Below, one piece after another: positions 1 to 11,019 of a DNA stretch of 23,040 nt. Position 1 is the stretch's first letter. Every line of letters starts with the position of its first letter. The translations under genes and the position numbers were made by a program. The stretch is from positions 6,468-29,507 of the forward strand of contig KN884420.1 in the NCBI GenBank assembly GCA_000934455.1, in the 5' to 3' direction. The notes beneath the pieces are model-generated. The model saw only the letters and a list, made by a program, of their open reading frames with translations. It had not been told where the DNA came from and searched no databases. The DNA is from Apostichopus parvimensis (lineage: Eukaryota > Echinodermata > Holothuroidea > Aspidochirotida > Stichopodidae).

Positions 1-442
1 GGGGGAGGTTGGGGGGGCCTTGCATATTTTACGTTATTAAAGTTGATCCTACCTGACTTTGGAAAATATCCTTGTCAGACATTTACTGTCGATGATAAGA
101 ACCTGTTGATATTCTTGGATTTGGAGTGTTCACAAAGCCTGCCCCGAAGGAAAAATCAATATGATGTCAGGACACTAGGTCAATATGAGTTGGTACCATA
201 AGAAAACAAATTAATATGTTTGGTAGAGGGAAAGAGGGAAAAGTCAGAAATAATTTGTGGAATGGAAATTTGATGGTATTTAGCAAAAGTGGAAGATGCT
301 CTCTCTCTCTATCATTTATTATTATCACAAATGATGAAAAGAATAGTAAAATGTAGAGTTTGATATGTTTTTAATAAATACTCATAGAAAGTCACTTTGA
401 CAGATTGCTAAATCCTGCGTCACACCGGTACATACACCAGGG

Positions 443-620
443 CTCGAAAATAGTCTGCAGAATGAGAACAAGGCTTAGCAGTGCTTAGAAAAGTTAAATC
501 AGTATTTGTCGGATGCTTAAAGTGTCTACTCCGTCAAGGATTGAAAATAGTCTGGAGACTGAGAACAAGGCTAAGCAGTGCTGGGAATAGTTAAAATCAG
601 GATCAATCAGGTGCTAAAAA
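443..620. repeat. Imperfect tandem duplication, period about 97 bp
   Basis: The phrase GAAAATAGTCTG begins at 446 and again at 543. After each copy a similar string follows (GAGAACAAGGCT, AGCAGTGCT, then AGTTAAATCAG or a near match). The copies have diverged by substitutions and small indels, and similarity fades towards the end of the second copy. It resembles an old local duplication and has no coding content. Confidence 0.7.
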
Positions 621-687
621 TAACAATAGACTGTTTAGCTAGTTGTGCTTTAAACTTTTGTACATTATATAGTGAAATTGCAATATC

Positions 688-702
688 GGGGGGGGGGGGG
701 GG
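688..702 (+). repeat. Poly-G homopolymer, 15 bp
   Basis: This is an uninterrupted run of G in AT-rich surroundings and the longest of several G or C runs in the window. Others lie at 1472-1482, 2391-2402, 5277-5288, 5775-5785, 6011-6021, 6951-6963 and 10925-10937. Exact length is likely to be polymorphic and error-prone in sequencing. Confidence 0.9.
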
Positions 703-1023
703 CTAAATGGGAATTGGGAAGATAAAAGTTTTACTAAAAACATATAAATGTGGAAAAATGATTAAAGATAAGATAAGATGAGATAATTTGGCAGTTAGAA
801 ATAGCTTCAGACCGTTTGAAATTGCTCCAGATGAAAGATTCTCTTCGGGCTCTGGTATAAACACAGCTAACTTGTGGGATAGCCTTTAATAATGGGTTAA
901 TCTATGAATACAACACAAGGTATTAATAACTGCGTGAGCTTCAGAACATCTCATCAGTGGTGTACCTGCTTACCTTACCACTCACCTGTCACAGTGTAAT
1001 GTCAGGGAGCTGTTACTGTACCT

Positions 1024-1447
1024 AGGTCTTGTTCACACTTGAGAATGCGAGGGGGATCGGGATCTTGTTTTCCCACCTTAGGAATACGGGTAGGTGGATC
1101 AACATAGAATAAAGAGCACTATTAAAGCAAGCGAGAAAAAGTTACTATAATTGTTTGCAAATCAATCAGCTAGTTGTAGTATTTACTGTGTGCCTGCCTT
1201 TAGACTTGCGACAGCCTGATTATGTGGAAGTGTTGATATATCACAACGTGTGATCCCCAGAGTGTTCACACTACAACCTTGAGTGTTCACACTACGATCA
1301 TAATCGCCCGAGCAGGTCAGGATCCTCCCCAAAAGTGAGATCATGATTCTGGGGGTCTGATCTTCACTATGTGAACATTCACATTACGAAGTTGATCGCT
1401 CTTGGGGTATCATATCTCCCTAGCATTCTTAAATGTGAACGAGGCCT
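1024..1447. mobile_element. Probable MITE-like DNA transposon, about 424 bp
   Basis: The left end AGGTCTTGTTCACACTTGAG has an inverted counterpart at the right end. Read on the minus strand from 1447, that end is AGGCCTCGTTCACATTTAAG, and about 24 of the first 30 positions agree. The interior is rich in GTTCACAC, GATC and CCCC words repeated in both orientations and has no transposase reading frame. A short element with diverged terminal inverted repeats and no coding capacity fits a non-autonomous DNA transposon. I could not define a clean target-site duplication, so the superfamily is open and the exact ends may be off by a few bases. Confidence 0.6.
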
Positions 1448-1897
1448 TTAGTCCAAGTAACAGCGTCCCCGCCCCCCCCCCCTCCCCCGTAGGATAAATA
1501 TTCTGGAGATTGAAAACCAAACAGACAGCTTCTCATCCCACAAGCAGAGGAAACAAGTACAATATCGGAGACAATGTTCAGCATTCATATACCCCCTCCT
1601 TCCCCCTCCTCCCACGACGGCTTGAGGTAAGATGTTTTTATTTGAGAATTGTCTGCCAGACCTTTTGTGTTCCCACGTGTTCATGAAACATGTGAAGTCC
1701 TACAGTTCACCCTTATGTCAGTTACAATGAGAGCGTCATACTTAACTAGATTTGTACTGGTTTCTTTTGTTGTGATGTCCTGGATTTTTTAGTCACTTCA
1801 TGGTTTACCTGTCCTAGTTTAATCCGTCTAATCTAATTAAACCTGTTGTTTCAGTCAGATCCATCTCTGCACTCCATTCTTTGTTTGTTGGTATCTT

Positions 1898-1933
1898 CTC
1901 CCGTCTCCCAAATTACTCCCGTCTCCCAAATTA
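1898..1933 (+). repeat. Two tandem copies of an 18-bp unit
   Basis: The unit CTCCCGTCTCCCAAATTA occurs at 1898-1915 and again, identical, at 1916-1933. It is a small local duplication, consistent with replication slippage. It has no coding meaning that I can see. Confidence 0.9.
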
Positions 1934-2390
1934 AAGTGAGTGGAAGAGAAGAGTTTTGGAAGACTAATTACAAATATGCCAGAGGGGAACAGGGAGGGGT
2001 GGAACCAATATTAAAACCTTGGTTCTTTACAGCGATAAGGTATAATAAAGCCGTTCACAATCCATGAAAGTACAAAACCAAAAAGAGAGAGACTATGTTA
2101 TTGTGAACTAGTTTTTTTCCATGCTCCTTTGATGTCTATAATTTCATTGATTATCAAGTCTGTATTAAAGAACATATTGTTGTGCACTATAAGGTCACAT
2201 TCATTGCCCTACATTTTAGTTTGCTGAAAATTCCCTAAAAAGTTTGCGCAAGTACTCTTGTCAATGGTTTTAACCTTCATATCTCTCTGAAGGAAATTTT
2301 TGAAGGTCAAATGAGACAGTTAAATACTGTCTCTGTGAAAGAAAAATAACAGGATAGGGGATTACCGTTAAAAGAGTGTGAAACATTGAC

Positions 2391-2402
2391 GGGGGGGGGG
2401 GG
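2391..2402 (+). repeat. Poly-G homopolymer, 12 bp
   Basis: An uninterrupted G run in AT-rich, non-coding sequence. It belongs to the set of long G/C homopolymers scattered over the left half of the window. Confidence 0.9.
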
Positions 2403-3589
2403 ATGTTTACCATTATGTCATCTAACCAGTATTTTAGCAACTGTGGGAGGAAGGTATTACAAATCTAGAATTGATATGGATGATAAATATATGTTTACTT
2501 TTCTTAAAAGAAACTAGTAATTTCTTTGATTTTACAGTTAGGGTCATATTGAATGTACTTTAATCCTAGATGTGACAGTTACCTGGTCACATTAACAGGT
2601 TTCATTGCTTCTAAAATGTTTTAAACCCTGAATTATGCATATCAACCAAAAATTTGCACCTCAACTCACTGTCCAACATATACATCAGCATCGCTGTTAC
2701 AACTGCAGTAAAAACAAGGGATGCATTTTTCTCCCGACCTGACTAAAAAAATGTTACTGTGTTTGCAGGCATCTAATATATATGTTTTGCAGATATTTTT
2801 GGGCATTGAAATGTTGTTATTAAGTGTGTAAGGTTGTTGCAAGAACAGGAAAGAAAGACCCAACAAGTCAAATATAAATTTATTGGACCCTGTGTAGTTG
2901 AGCTTACATATTCTGGGACCTGAAATTTAAATCTCCATTTGTGTTTACGTTGTAACTTTGCATTGTTCCGATCGAGATATTACAGTCTTCGTGTAATGGT
3001 GGGGGGGTCTGCTCACTTAATTGTACAGGGTGCCATCATATTGGTCCTAATGTGCTTGACCTGTACTTTTTATCTCTGAATTGAAGTAACATTGTTGTGT
3101 GAAAGTGTTCACAAGCTTCCAATACACCTTATGAACTTGCATAGCGACATGCTGGGGAATTGACTAGTTCGTGCTGCCACTTTTACAGTTTCGCTGAATG
3201 CAAAGCATGCTTTAGAAAACACCAGTTTTCGGTTCTTAAAACTGGTTGCTTGACATGAAAATTTGAAATTCTATTTCAAAGGAATCTCCCCTGCAATATC
3301 CTTTTTTTTTGTATGTAAAGCCTTTCTAAATAAATTCTGGATTGTTTGGAACTGGGACTAATCTTACAAGGTCCACCATTTGGCAAATGCAAATTAATTC
3401 CTGTTTCGATCTATTTTGGCATAACTAGTTATTAAACGGTTACACTTTCAATCTGAGACTTTTCTCTTTCCTTAAATGGAGCCAAATTTTGACAAAGTCA
3501 AACAACAGCAAAGTACAGCTGTGAAAGCAAAACTTTGATCCAAAGTTTCATTTTCCTCCTCCCTCACCTTTGAACCGTTACAGGATTAC

Positions 3590-3788
3590 ATCAGAACAGT
3601 TTCAGAACACTACTGATCATTCAGTTGTGAAGGTTTCATCTTGAACTTGATCCAGTTTAAGTGACTCAGAGAGACTATTGTAACTTGATGAAATCAGAAC
3701 AGTTTTAGAACACTACTGATCATTCAGTTGTGAAGGTTTCATCTTGAACTTGATCCAGTGACTCAGAGAGACTATTGTAACTTGATGA
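3590..3788 (+). repeat. Recent tandem duplication, period about 103 bp
   Basis: A block beginning ATCAGAACAGTTT at 3590 is repeated from 3693 almost base for base (ACTACTGATCATTCAGTTGTG, TCTTGAACTTGATCCAG, GACTCAGAGAGACTATTG). The second copy differs mainly by a 6-bp deletion after GATCCAG and one substitution (TTTC to TTTT). The near identity shows a young duplication. No gene or transposon end is visible in the unit. Confidence 0.95.
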
Positions 3789-5276
3789 CAACCACACTGG
3801 GAAGAAAAATCTTCCTGGGGATTTATTGCCAAAAGTTTTTGACTGCCTGTAACAAAAGTCAAAAAGTTTCCTACATGGTCTAATTAGCGAGGGAAAGTAA
3901 ATTCCCTAAGGTAGCATCAGTTTGCCTAGAATGTCACATTCCAACCGCCAACCTCAAACAAGGCAGGGTTCTGTTCTCCTCTGAACAGGGTCAGTGAAGG
4001 GTTTATACATACCCTACAGTGTGCACTTCCGAGGTACCCAAAAGTTACACAACGGTACTGACTGGACTGACCTCACTCACTTGCCATGTGGATTTGACAA
4101 GAGTTATTGTGCAAAGGAAAACAAATTTCTCCTCCTTCCATGGATTGGATGTTGGTACGGTTTTGGGTGAACATTCATGTTATTTGCTTGGGAATGTGAC
4201 AGGTCAACTCCATTTACTACAGCATTTAGAAGATATATAAACTGTGTACACAATTGAGAAAGCTGTTTACAATTCATGTTGTGTAAAAATATGTTTGGCA
4301 GGCAGTTCAACTGCAGGGGTAGGATAAAATCCCTGATCTTGTAAACGTTTATCATTCAAGTGATGATATGTGGATGTTAGATGGTTTATATTATACCAGT
4401 CATAGAGCAGATTGTTTGGAAGTCTGGTGAGTGTTGTCTGTCTCTAGTTTCTGTCTCTGTCTGGGAGTGGAAATATTGGAAGGAGAATTGTTTCATTTCT
4501 TTTTCCTCAGAAATAGCTATTATTCCTGCAGAATCTGTGTTTATGCCTCGTAATCATCTTTAACCAGTGTTTCACATTGATTTGTGTGATGGACTGATCC
4601 CCTCGTTTGGCCATTGTTCATTTTGTTGTCTTTTCCGGAGAGGAATGATAGATAAAATCGTTAAGACCAGTGTCGGTATTCAGCTTTTCCTTCGTTTTTG
4701 GGTCTCTCTTGTCGGATATTATTTACAGGCTTGGAGTAAAGTAAAAGCCTGAGCCTTGGTTTATCACTGCAGACATTTTCATGGGATGACCTCGACATGG
4801 ATAAACGTTTGTTCCATTTCGGTATTTTAAATTTCCCGTCAGTTGTATGTTACTGCCGTGTATCTCAGAGCTAGTTTGTTTCTTCCTTTTACATTCCATC
4901 GGTTTTTCCTTCTTTCTAAGAATGCTAAGAATATCGTGGAAATAATACTATTTCCATACTCCAGTCCTACGTGTACCTGTTCAACCGTTCGCGCATACTC
5001 TTTATTTTTTCTTTAACCAGTTAAAGATTGCTTAGAAAATAAGTGTATGCAGTGTAAATATTCATGACTCGGTGAGTTTTGATTTGACCAGGGGGAAGGG
5101 CGCTTTCGAAAAGTGTGTCCACCCCCTCTTCCAGTACACACCAACCCTGTTCATCACATCTAAATTATAATCATTCCACTCCTGGAATTTTCTATCAGTG
5201 CTTTTCTATTCACTTGATCCAAGATCCACTTGGTCCACAGGTGTAAACTACATGCAAAAGTATTTGCGAGCTGGAT

Positions 5277-5288
5277 GGGGGGGGGGGG
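5277..5288 (+). repeat. Poly-G homopolymer, 12 bp
   Basis: An uninterrupted G run in otherwise ordinary AT-rich sequence. Its length would be hard to call accurately, so frames read across it are unreliable. Confidence 0.9.
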
Positions 5289-5762
5289 TCCGGCAGGTTA
5301 TACTGTTCCCATACCTCCTCCCTATGTGCAAAAGCAATGACCGCTAACGAGATGTTTTCATTATTTTTAACAGTCAAAAGCCAAGGAGGATCCCAGGGAC
5401 AATGAACACAAAGCAAAGGTTTGTTGTTTCTTGCATGGTGATGAGCTAGCTTGCACATACCTTTTAAGCAGAGATGGTGATACTGTGGGGGTCATATGGC
5501 ACTGGTTACCATGGTGATGGGTATACAAAAGAAAGCTGCATTTTCTCAAAACTTTGATCAAAGTTGAACTTCTTCTGAAGCAATGTAGTTTTATAACAAT
5601 TGCTTGCTTTTTTTGCTTTGGTCATTTCTCAAAAGTAGATCTGACTATTATTTAGCAAATTGGAACAATGACTTAATTTTATATTGCTGCATTGTATATT
5701 GCTTTGACTATAAATAGTGAAATTACCAAGCAAAGACATGAAGGATTAACTTTAAGGCTTTC

Positions 5763-5852
5763 ACCAGGGTGCATGGGGGGGGGGGCAGGGGATAGTTGGT
5801 TAAAGGTTTTTTACCAGGGTGCATGGGGGGTGAGGGGGGGAATAGTTGGTTG
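5763..5852 (+). repeat. Imperfect tandem duplication with G-rich core
   Basis: ACCAGGGTGCATGGGGGG followed by more G and then ATAGTTGGTT appears first at about 5763-5801 and again at about 5813-5850. The copies differ in the length and interruption of the G tract. The structure is several closely spaced runs of three or more G on the plus strand, so it could in principle fold as a G-quadruplex, but nothing shows that it does. Confidence 0.8.
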
Positions 5853-6560
5853 GAGTTTGGGTTCGATGGAAAGCAAAGAAATGTGTTAACATTAGGGGAA
5901 ACCAGATGAAAAATAAATTGACATTTTGGCAGGCAAAATGAAACATTCATTATACATAGGCTATCCATGTGAATCTCGATCCCTTTTCAATTCCTCTCCC
6001 CACCTCAAATCCCCCCCCCCCTTTTCCCCAACATCCTTAAAATCACCTGACTAACCAGGCTAGACAATTATTTTTAACAACAACAAAAACAAAGAACTAA
6101 TTTTCTAACTGCTGGGATGTCAAACTTGACCCTCTGATCATTTACGGTTTAATTTGTTTGCATAAATGACATTCAATTCAGGTTGGTAGTTGTAACTTCT
6201 CATATAGCTATCTTATTGTTGGATGGTGCTTTGGTACTGTGCTGCTTTCAGATTCCTTTCTTTGTTTCTGCAAGAGCTTTGGTGCTTGCTTTTAGTACAT
6301 CTCAGCTTATATATTTGTATATATGTATATTTATTTATTTATATTCAGTCTTTCTGTTTTCTATTTTTTTTTCTTTTATTTTTTTTCTGATGCTTATTTA
6401 TATGTTGGAAACATTTTCTTTTTGTGTATATTAGTTGGTGATTTATAGTAAAACAATATTACATTTTGGAATGCCTGTTGCAAACAGTAACTGTGCACAT
6501 ATATATTTACATAGCATTGAATGCCACATACGGTAAGATAGGTAGTCTGTATAGGCCCTA

Positions 6561-6580
6561 AATTATAGCACGCTATAATT
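6561..6580. repeat. Short palindrome, 9-bp arms
   Basis: AATTATAGC at 6561-6569 is followed after two bases by its exact reverse complement GCTATAATT at 6572-6580. It is a perfect but short inverted repeat. In AT-rich DNA of this length such an occurrence could be chance, and no function is assigned. Confidence 0.7.
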
Positions 6581-6950
6581 GCCAGAAGTTTTCAAAAAGT
6601 ACTTTCCTAGAGGTCGTTCTCAGAAACTTTTAAGGAACACACAAGATGACTGACTGTCCCAGTGGGGAAAATTCCTATGGAAGGTTGTAATAAAAAAAAT
6701 CGGTTAAGAATTTTGACCAAAGGTGACCATATTTGAACACCTAGCATATTTGGGGCCAATACAGCTTTAAGCTCAAATCTTAGGGTTAAAATGGGTCAGT
6801 CAGGTGAAAGTAGTGTTTCGGATGCTATTATAACTAAACCAATTGAAAGTAAAAACACTCAAACTGCACACTATTTAAGCTACCAAACAGACCCGAAGTA
6901 CACTAGTTGAAACTATTGAGGTGATCCAAATAATGCAGTACCAATGCCCT

Positions 6951-6963
6951 CCCCCCCCCCCCC
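6951..6963 (+). repeat. Poly-C homopolymer, 13 bp
   Basis: An uninterrupted run of C (poly-G on the other strand), followed by a pyrimidine-rich tail to about 6984. It is part of the scattered homopolymer set. Confidence 0.9.
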
Positions 6964-7426
6964 TCTTCCTACCTTCCTCCCTTCAATCTAAGAGATCAAG
7001 AGACTGGGATGTAAAGCAAGGATTTATTATTGCTAACGAAATATCCCACAGTTGTACTACATATTAGATGCATGGACAAAACGTATTGTCACTGCCTTGC
7101 AATTATCATTTCTGTGTTTCTTATTTTCTACCACTGTCAGTGATGGATTACACAGTGAAGGTGGCAGTTCCCTTGTTTAATGGCTTCGTTATATCTTGGG
7201 TTCTTATTTGCTAAAAGGAGGTGATACAAAACTCCCAACATTTCGGATATATATACATGAGATTCCGAAAGACTTCATCTTGTTCCTGTAATCAACAAAA
7301 TTTTACACCATGAACAAAAAACGAAACTGTTGAATAAAATTACAGTGGTGCAATGACAGCAGATGGTTACATGTGCTCTGTTTAATACCAGGATGGATTA
7401 AGCCAGAATTGGTGGTGTCTAACAAA

Positions 7427-7459
7427 TGACCTTTGACCTCATGATGTCAGGTCATCATG
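7427..7459 (-). promoter_or_regulatory. Candidate nuclear-receptor site: perfect DR1 plus an extra half-site
   Basis: TGACCTTTGACCT at 7427-7439 is, on the minus strand, AGGTCA A AGGTCA, a perfect direct repeat with a one-base spacer. That is the classical DR1 site bound by HNF4, RXR and COUP-TF type receptors. A third half-site, AGGTCA, follows on the plus strand at 7449-7454, in everted orientation nine bases from the second. The region also forms the small palindrome CATGATG (6 bp) CATCATG at 7440-7459. Sequence match to the consensus is seen. Binding and any link to the exons further right are inference, and the site is about 3.9 kb from the nearest coding exon. Confidence 0.4.
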
Positions 7460-8080
7460 TAAATTTATATACAACCAGTGTTTGTGACCTATCAAACTAC
7501 AAACTGTTTGACTGTGGTAAATAGCAATCTTTGCACAATCTTTAAAAGGTATTTTTATTGTATTTAGTTTGCTAATAGTGTGTTACCATTTGGTATATTT
7601 AAATGTATAATAATGCATTTTAATAGATTGCATAGTCAAGCTTTAATGTCAGATAACAAAGAAGGGTTCCAAATTTTATTCTGCCTTGTGCATTTTTAAA
7701 AACAAACTACATTTACAAAATGTCTGGATGAAGAAATTTTTAATGTTGAACATATTGCCAAAACACACTCAATAATGTCAATTGGTTTTCATTTTTCATC
7801 AATTACAATTTAATTGTTTTTTATTATAATTTTTTTCTTTTTCTTTATTGTCGCTGGAAACTTGCGACTAAACTCCCACTGCTTCTTATGAGTGGATTGT
7901 TTATTTGAAGATTGCATTTTCATCGTAAAGTTGTTATTTGCTTCGCTTATTTAATTAAGTTAGCTCCAAAGGGTATCTTCCCAGGTCTTTTGAAAGTACT
8001 TCGTTCATTACCCAGCTCGGTCCAATATCTCTCTCAGCATCCTGAGACAGTAATACCTGTAGCATCATCAGCCTGTTTAT

Positions 8081-8122
8081 TAGGATGTCGATCAACAAAC
8101 CTAGGATGTCGATCAACAAACC
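8081..8122 (+). repeat. Two tandem copies of a 21-bp unit
   Basis: TAGGATGTCGATCAACAAAC plus one C occurs at 8081-8101 and again, identical, at 8102-8122. The last bases, CTAG, are also shared with the flank. It is a simple exact tandem duplication inside an otherwise unremarkable stretch. Confidence 0.95.
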
Positions 8123-8584
8123 TAGTACTCGAGTGTGAGCTAAGAGCAGAACTTAATACAGAGTGTGTGCTCTTATCAAGAAGTGTCAATTAGTTTTGAG
8201 GTTTTCTGATAAGAGGTTTTGTAAATATCCGTCTCTTTTGGGGGATAATTTACCTGTGCTAGCTTTTCCTTCATGTAAGGGGACATTGTCATAAAGTAGG
8301 GCATTCTTTAAACAGTCCATTCTTTTCCTATCTTCTGTAATAACCATGAGCAAACTTTAAAAAATTTATCTCTGGAAAAGCCATCATAGAGAGAGGAGCT
8401 GTTCAGATGGCTCAATTGTCTATAGGAGTGTTGAGTTTTCTGTCACAGCTGTGCAGGTGTTGGAATGTTAACTTGGGATTATCAATCACAAAACCAGAGG
8501 AATATTTACACTACCAGGCATAAAATGTCAGTGTTTTATTCCAAAATCAATTCCTAAAAAAAGCCAGAGGGAGAAAAAAACATC

Positions 8585-8602
8585 AAGAAGAAGAAGAAGA
8601 AG
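8585..8602 (+). repeat. AAG trinucleotide microsatellite, six units
   Basis: Six perfect AAG units in purine-rich surroundings. A simple sequence repeat without evidence of coding use. Confidence 0.95.
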
Positions 8603-9639
8603 AAATTGTGTGTTTTTTTCTTTAACTTTCAAAAATATGAAGGTTTTTCTTGTATATGCTGTCAGTTTACAAAAAATACAGATTTGGAATTTTAAAAAGT
8701 TGCTTGAATTTTCTGGAGAATTTGTTTCGGGGAATTTTCTGCCTGTCATAATGTTAACTAGATTTAATTAAACGGTTTGAATGATTTGTGTTTTGTTTTT
8801 TGACCGTTGGGAACATGTCTAGCTTTTTGCGACGCCATTTGCTGTTAACATCTGTCGGGTTATCAATGGATCCATCAAGTTGACAAAGCTTTGAAAGTTT
8901 TGTGTCTTGACTTCTTTATAGGTTAAAGACTTTGGTCACAGGTTCTGTTTTATAGCTTCAGTTCAGTCAAATTTATTTCAAATTTTGAAGAAATAGGTGG
9001 AAATGTAGTAGTTTGAGTGTTGAAATGTCTAAGACATTTCACCCTATAGAGCCAAAAGTGTTTAAGATGTTTGCATGTTTTACAGTACTTAGCAAAAGAA
9101 AGAGTACTTACAGTGCCAGCAAAGTCCAATTAGTTAGAAATCCATAATTACAAAATGATTAATAGTTTAGTTTAGTTTTGTGAAAATTTGAATGATTTCA
9201 TAGAAACCGTGCTAGAAGATATACTTTTGTTAAAGTTTTTTACACCAATTTTGTAAGTAATTGTAAAATTCAACAAAGGCCACTCGGTTCGTCATTGGGT
9301 GATCTCGGTTTTATTCATTAGCAATCTTAATCAGTCAGTCCCCTGTTTATAGATATTTAAAACAGAAAAATTGATTTCTACCCCAGCGCCTATGTGTCAT
9401 CTCTCTCCGTTTACCAGCTGTGAGCCCAGAATAAAAAAGTGAAATGATTCATGGTCTGTTTAATTGTCCTGTTATTGATTTTTGGAGGCAACTGTCCACT
9501 GTTTCCCAATTCAGCTTTTGTATGAAAAGAATGTTTGATGTTCTTGTTAATTCCATCAAAGACATTTGTTGTTCTGCTCTGTTGACACTGCCATACAAAA
9601 GTCTTGGCTTTGATGTTGGTTTTTAAGCTCAAGATGCTT

Positions 9640-10210
9640 GTTAGTTCTGTTCGCCGGTCTCCCTCCACATAGCTCGGAGGCTTCTAGCGGCCGGTGATCA
9701 TTGGACATGTACGAAGAAAGGAGGCTGAAAGGCTCACCCTCAAATTTGCTTCCTCATGGTGGTACCCTCAAACAAGACAATACAGAATCCAACAGTATTG
9801 TCGTCATCGTTAACTCTCTTGCCGGATCTATGTGTGTCAATTTGAAATGTTCTAAACAGAAAAAAGGCCCTTTCACAGCTAGTTGCCTCCTCCTGCTACA
9901 AATTTTCCGAAAGTTATTTGGACATTTGGTGATTACTCTTTTCCTGGGCGATTCGTTTTGTATTCGGTAATGTTGCCGGGTGTGTTTAAATAGCGAGAGA
10001 CGATGATGAATGCGTTTGTCAATTTTGGGTGTCAGCAGTCTCATTCTCTTTGATGGAATGTTTTAGACGGCGGAACGTCAGAACAGTTCGACTGTTCTCC
10101 AAGGGTTACTTCTCTTTCTTCTCCGGCTAGCATCATAGATGTAAGACCCTTTCTGAATCCTCAATCAGCGGGGGAAACAATCAGTCTCGTGACGGAATTC
10201 GACAGTGCGA
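9640..10210 (+). promoter_or_regulatory. CpG-enriched block, possible promoter or 5' leader
   Basis: CpG dinucleotides become frequent here (for example GCGGCCGG near 9688, GACGGCGGAACG near 10068), in contrast to the sparse CpG of the preceding kilobases. Overlapping short reading frames exist on both strands. One on the plus strand can start at an ATG at 9707 (about 87 codons), but it lacks a convincing donor or a recognised domain, so I do not call it a gene. The block is non-repetitive and resembles the CpG-rich leaders ahead of the exons at 11315 and 20718. It may be another transcription start region of the same locus. This is inference from composition alone. Confidence 0.35.
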
Positions 10211-11019
10211 GACAGTAAACAAATCCGTCTCCTTAGTTCATCCAGAGAGCAGAGAAAAGTTACTCTTCTTCTGTGTGGCGAAGACATCTGCCAAGAAGGG
10301 AAAAACATATCACACATTCGAAGCGACTCGAAGGATTTACAAAGATATTTGGAGAATTATGTTTGGAATATTTCTTCTCACAGGACAGTGTGGTTAGAGA
10401 AAACGCATTTCCAAATTCCCACGGTGGAAATATTTTGTCTGTTTTTTTAGGTCGCAACATCTCTCTGTTTCTTATTCTCTCTCCACTTTGGGGAATAATA
10501 TAAGTTCTCGCTGATCATAAGTTATTTTATGTTTATAAATTTGCATTTTTCTCCCCTTCCAAGGGTTCAAGTGTGCCTTGTGAACATTACCTGCAAAATG
10601 ATAACTTTAAAGATTGACAGATTTGAATAATTTATACTCATCTGAGAAAAAAGTTCTTATTATGAGTGAAGAAAAGCAAGTTTTTCTCTCTAAATTTTTG
10701 GCTATATATGACCTAATTTGGAACCAAAACAAACAAGAAAATGCAAAAATAATACTCAGAAAGTTCTCTCCTACTCTAGCATTTTTGGTTATCGTCAGTA
10801 ATCTCTCTCTTTCACTGGTTCCACATTTATGAATGTTTAGTGGAAACAACTTTTTTGAAAGTCTCAATAACTTGATTTTATAGTCATTTCCCAGGAGGAT
10901 CTGACTTCACCTTCAAGGCCATTTCCCCCCCCCCCCCGCCCCTCCATACATCAATTTTCCATTAGATTTCATCACGATTCTCCAATAGTGTAGTAATGTT
11001 GAAGGTTTTCCTTTTTTTC
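10211..11019. other. AT-rich sequence between CpG blocks
   Basis: No supported gene. A polypyrimidine tract ending in TTTTTTTAG at 10450 looks like a splice acceptor, but the sequence after it does not read as a coding exon. A 13-bp poly-C run lies at 10925-10937 and a CCAAT motif at 10982-10986, just before the next CpG-rich block. Confidence 0.4.
10925..10937 (+). repeat. Poly-C homopolymer, 13 bp
   Basis: An uninterrupted C run followed by GCCCCTCC. It is the last of the long homopolymers in the left half and lies about 100 bp before the CpG-rich leader of the exon at 11315. Confidence 0.9.

Larger units (their letters stand above)
1..1023. other. AT-rich sequence without a recognisable gene
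   Basis: No open reading frame of note, splice-bounded exon or RNA gene was seen on either strand. The stretch starts with short G runs, has a small CT microsatellite near 300-312, and contains the imperfect tandem duplication and the G homopolymer listed separately. It could be intergenic or intronic, and nothing in it decides between these. Confidence 0.5.
1448..3589. other. AT-rich non-coding stretch
   Basis: Short reading frames here have no recognisable domain and no exon boundaries, and several overlap low-complexity C or G runs (1472-1482, 2391-2402). Besides those runs and a small 18-bp tandem repeat near 1900, I see no gene, RNA gene or mobile element. Confidence 0.5.
3789..7426. 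other. AT-rich non-coding stretch
   Basis: No supported gene. The small reading frames here show no domain, no conserved motif and no splice-bounded structure. Those around 5692-5968 are built on poly-G or poly-C. The stretch holds G or C runs at 5277-5288, 5775-5785, 6011-6021 and 6951-6963, a small duplicated G-rich motif (5763-5852), a T/A-rich low-complexity patch near 6305-6400 and a short palindrome at 6561-6580. Confidence 0.5.
7460..9639. other. AT-rich non-coding stretch
   Basis: No gene is recognisable. The longest reading frame here (about 7912-8193, plus) has no ATG-linked conserved sequence and runs through a tandem repeat. The stretch contains a 21-bp tandem duplication at 8081, an AAG microsatellite at 8585 and much AT-rich low-complexity DNA. 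Confidence 0.5.

Noticed and set aside
5692-5968. Gly-rich and Pro-rich opposing frames
   Set aside because: They are produced by duplicated poly-G tracts and have no independent coding evidence.
9707-9970. Plus-strand frame of about 87 codons from an ATG, as a fourth alternative first exon
   Set aside because: No good donor at a sensible place (GGTGGTACC and CGGTAATG are weak), no phase match that can be argued, and the C-terminal part looks like translated non-coding DNA. The region is kept only as a CpG-rich block.
10440-10500. Splice acceptor-like CTGTTTTTTTAG followed by a possible exon
   Set aside because: The sequence after the AG does not give a conserved or domain-bearing reading frame and has no clear donor. 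T-rich tracts ending in AG are common in this DNA.
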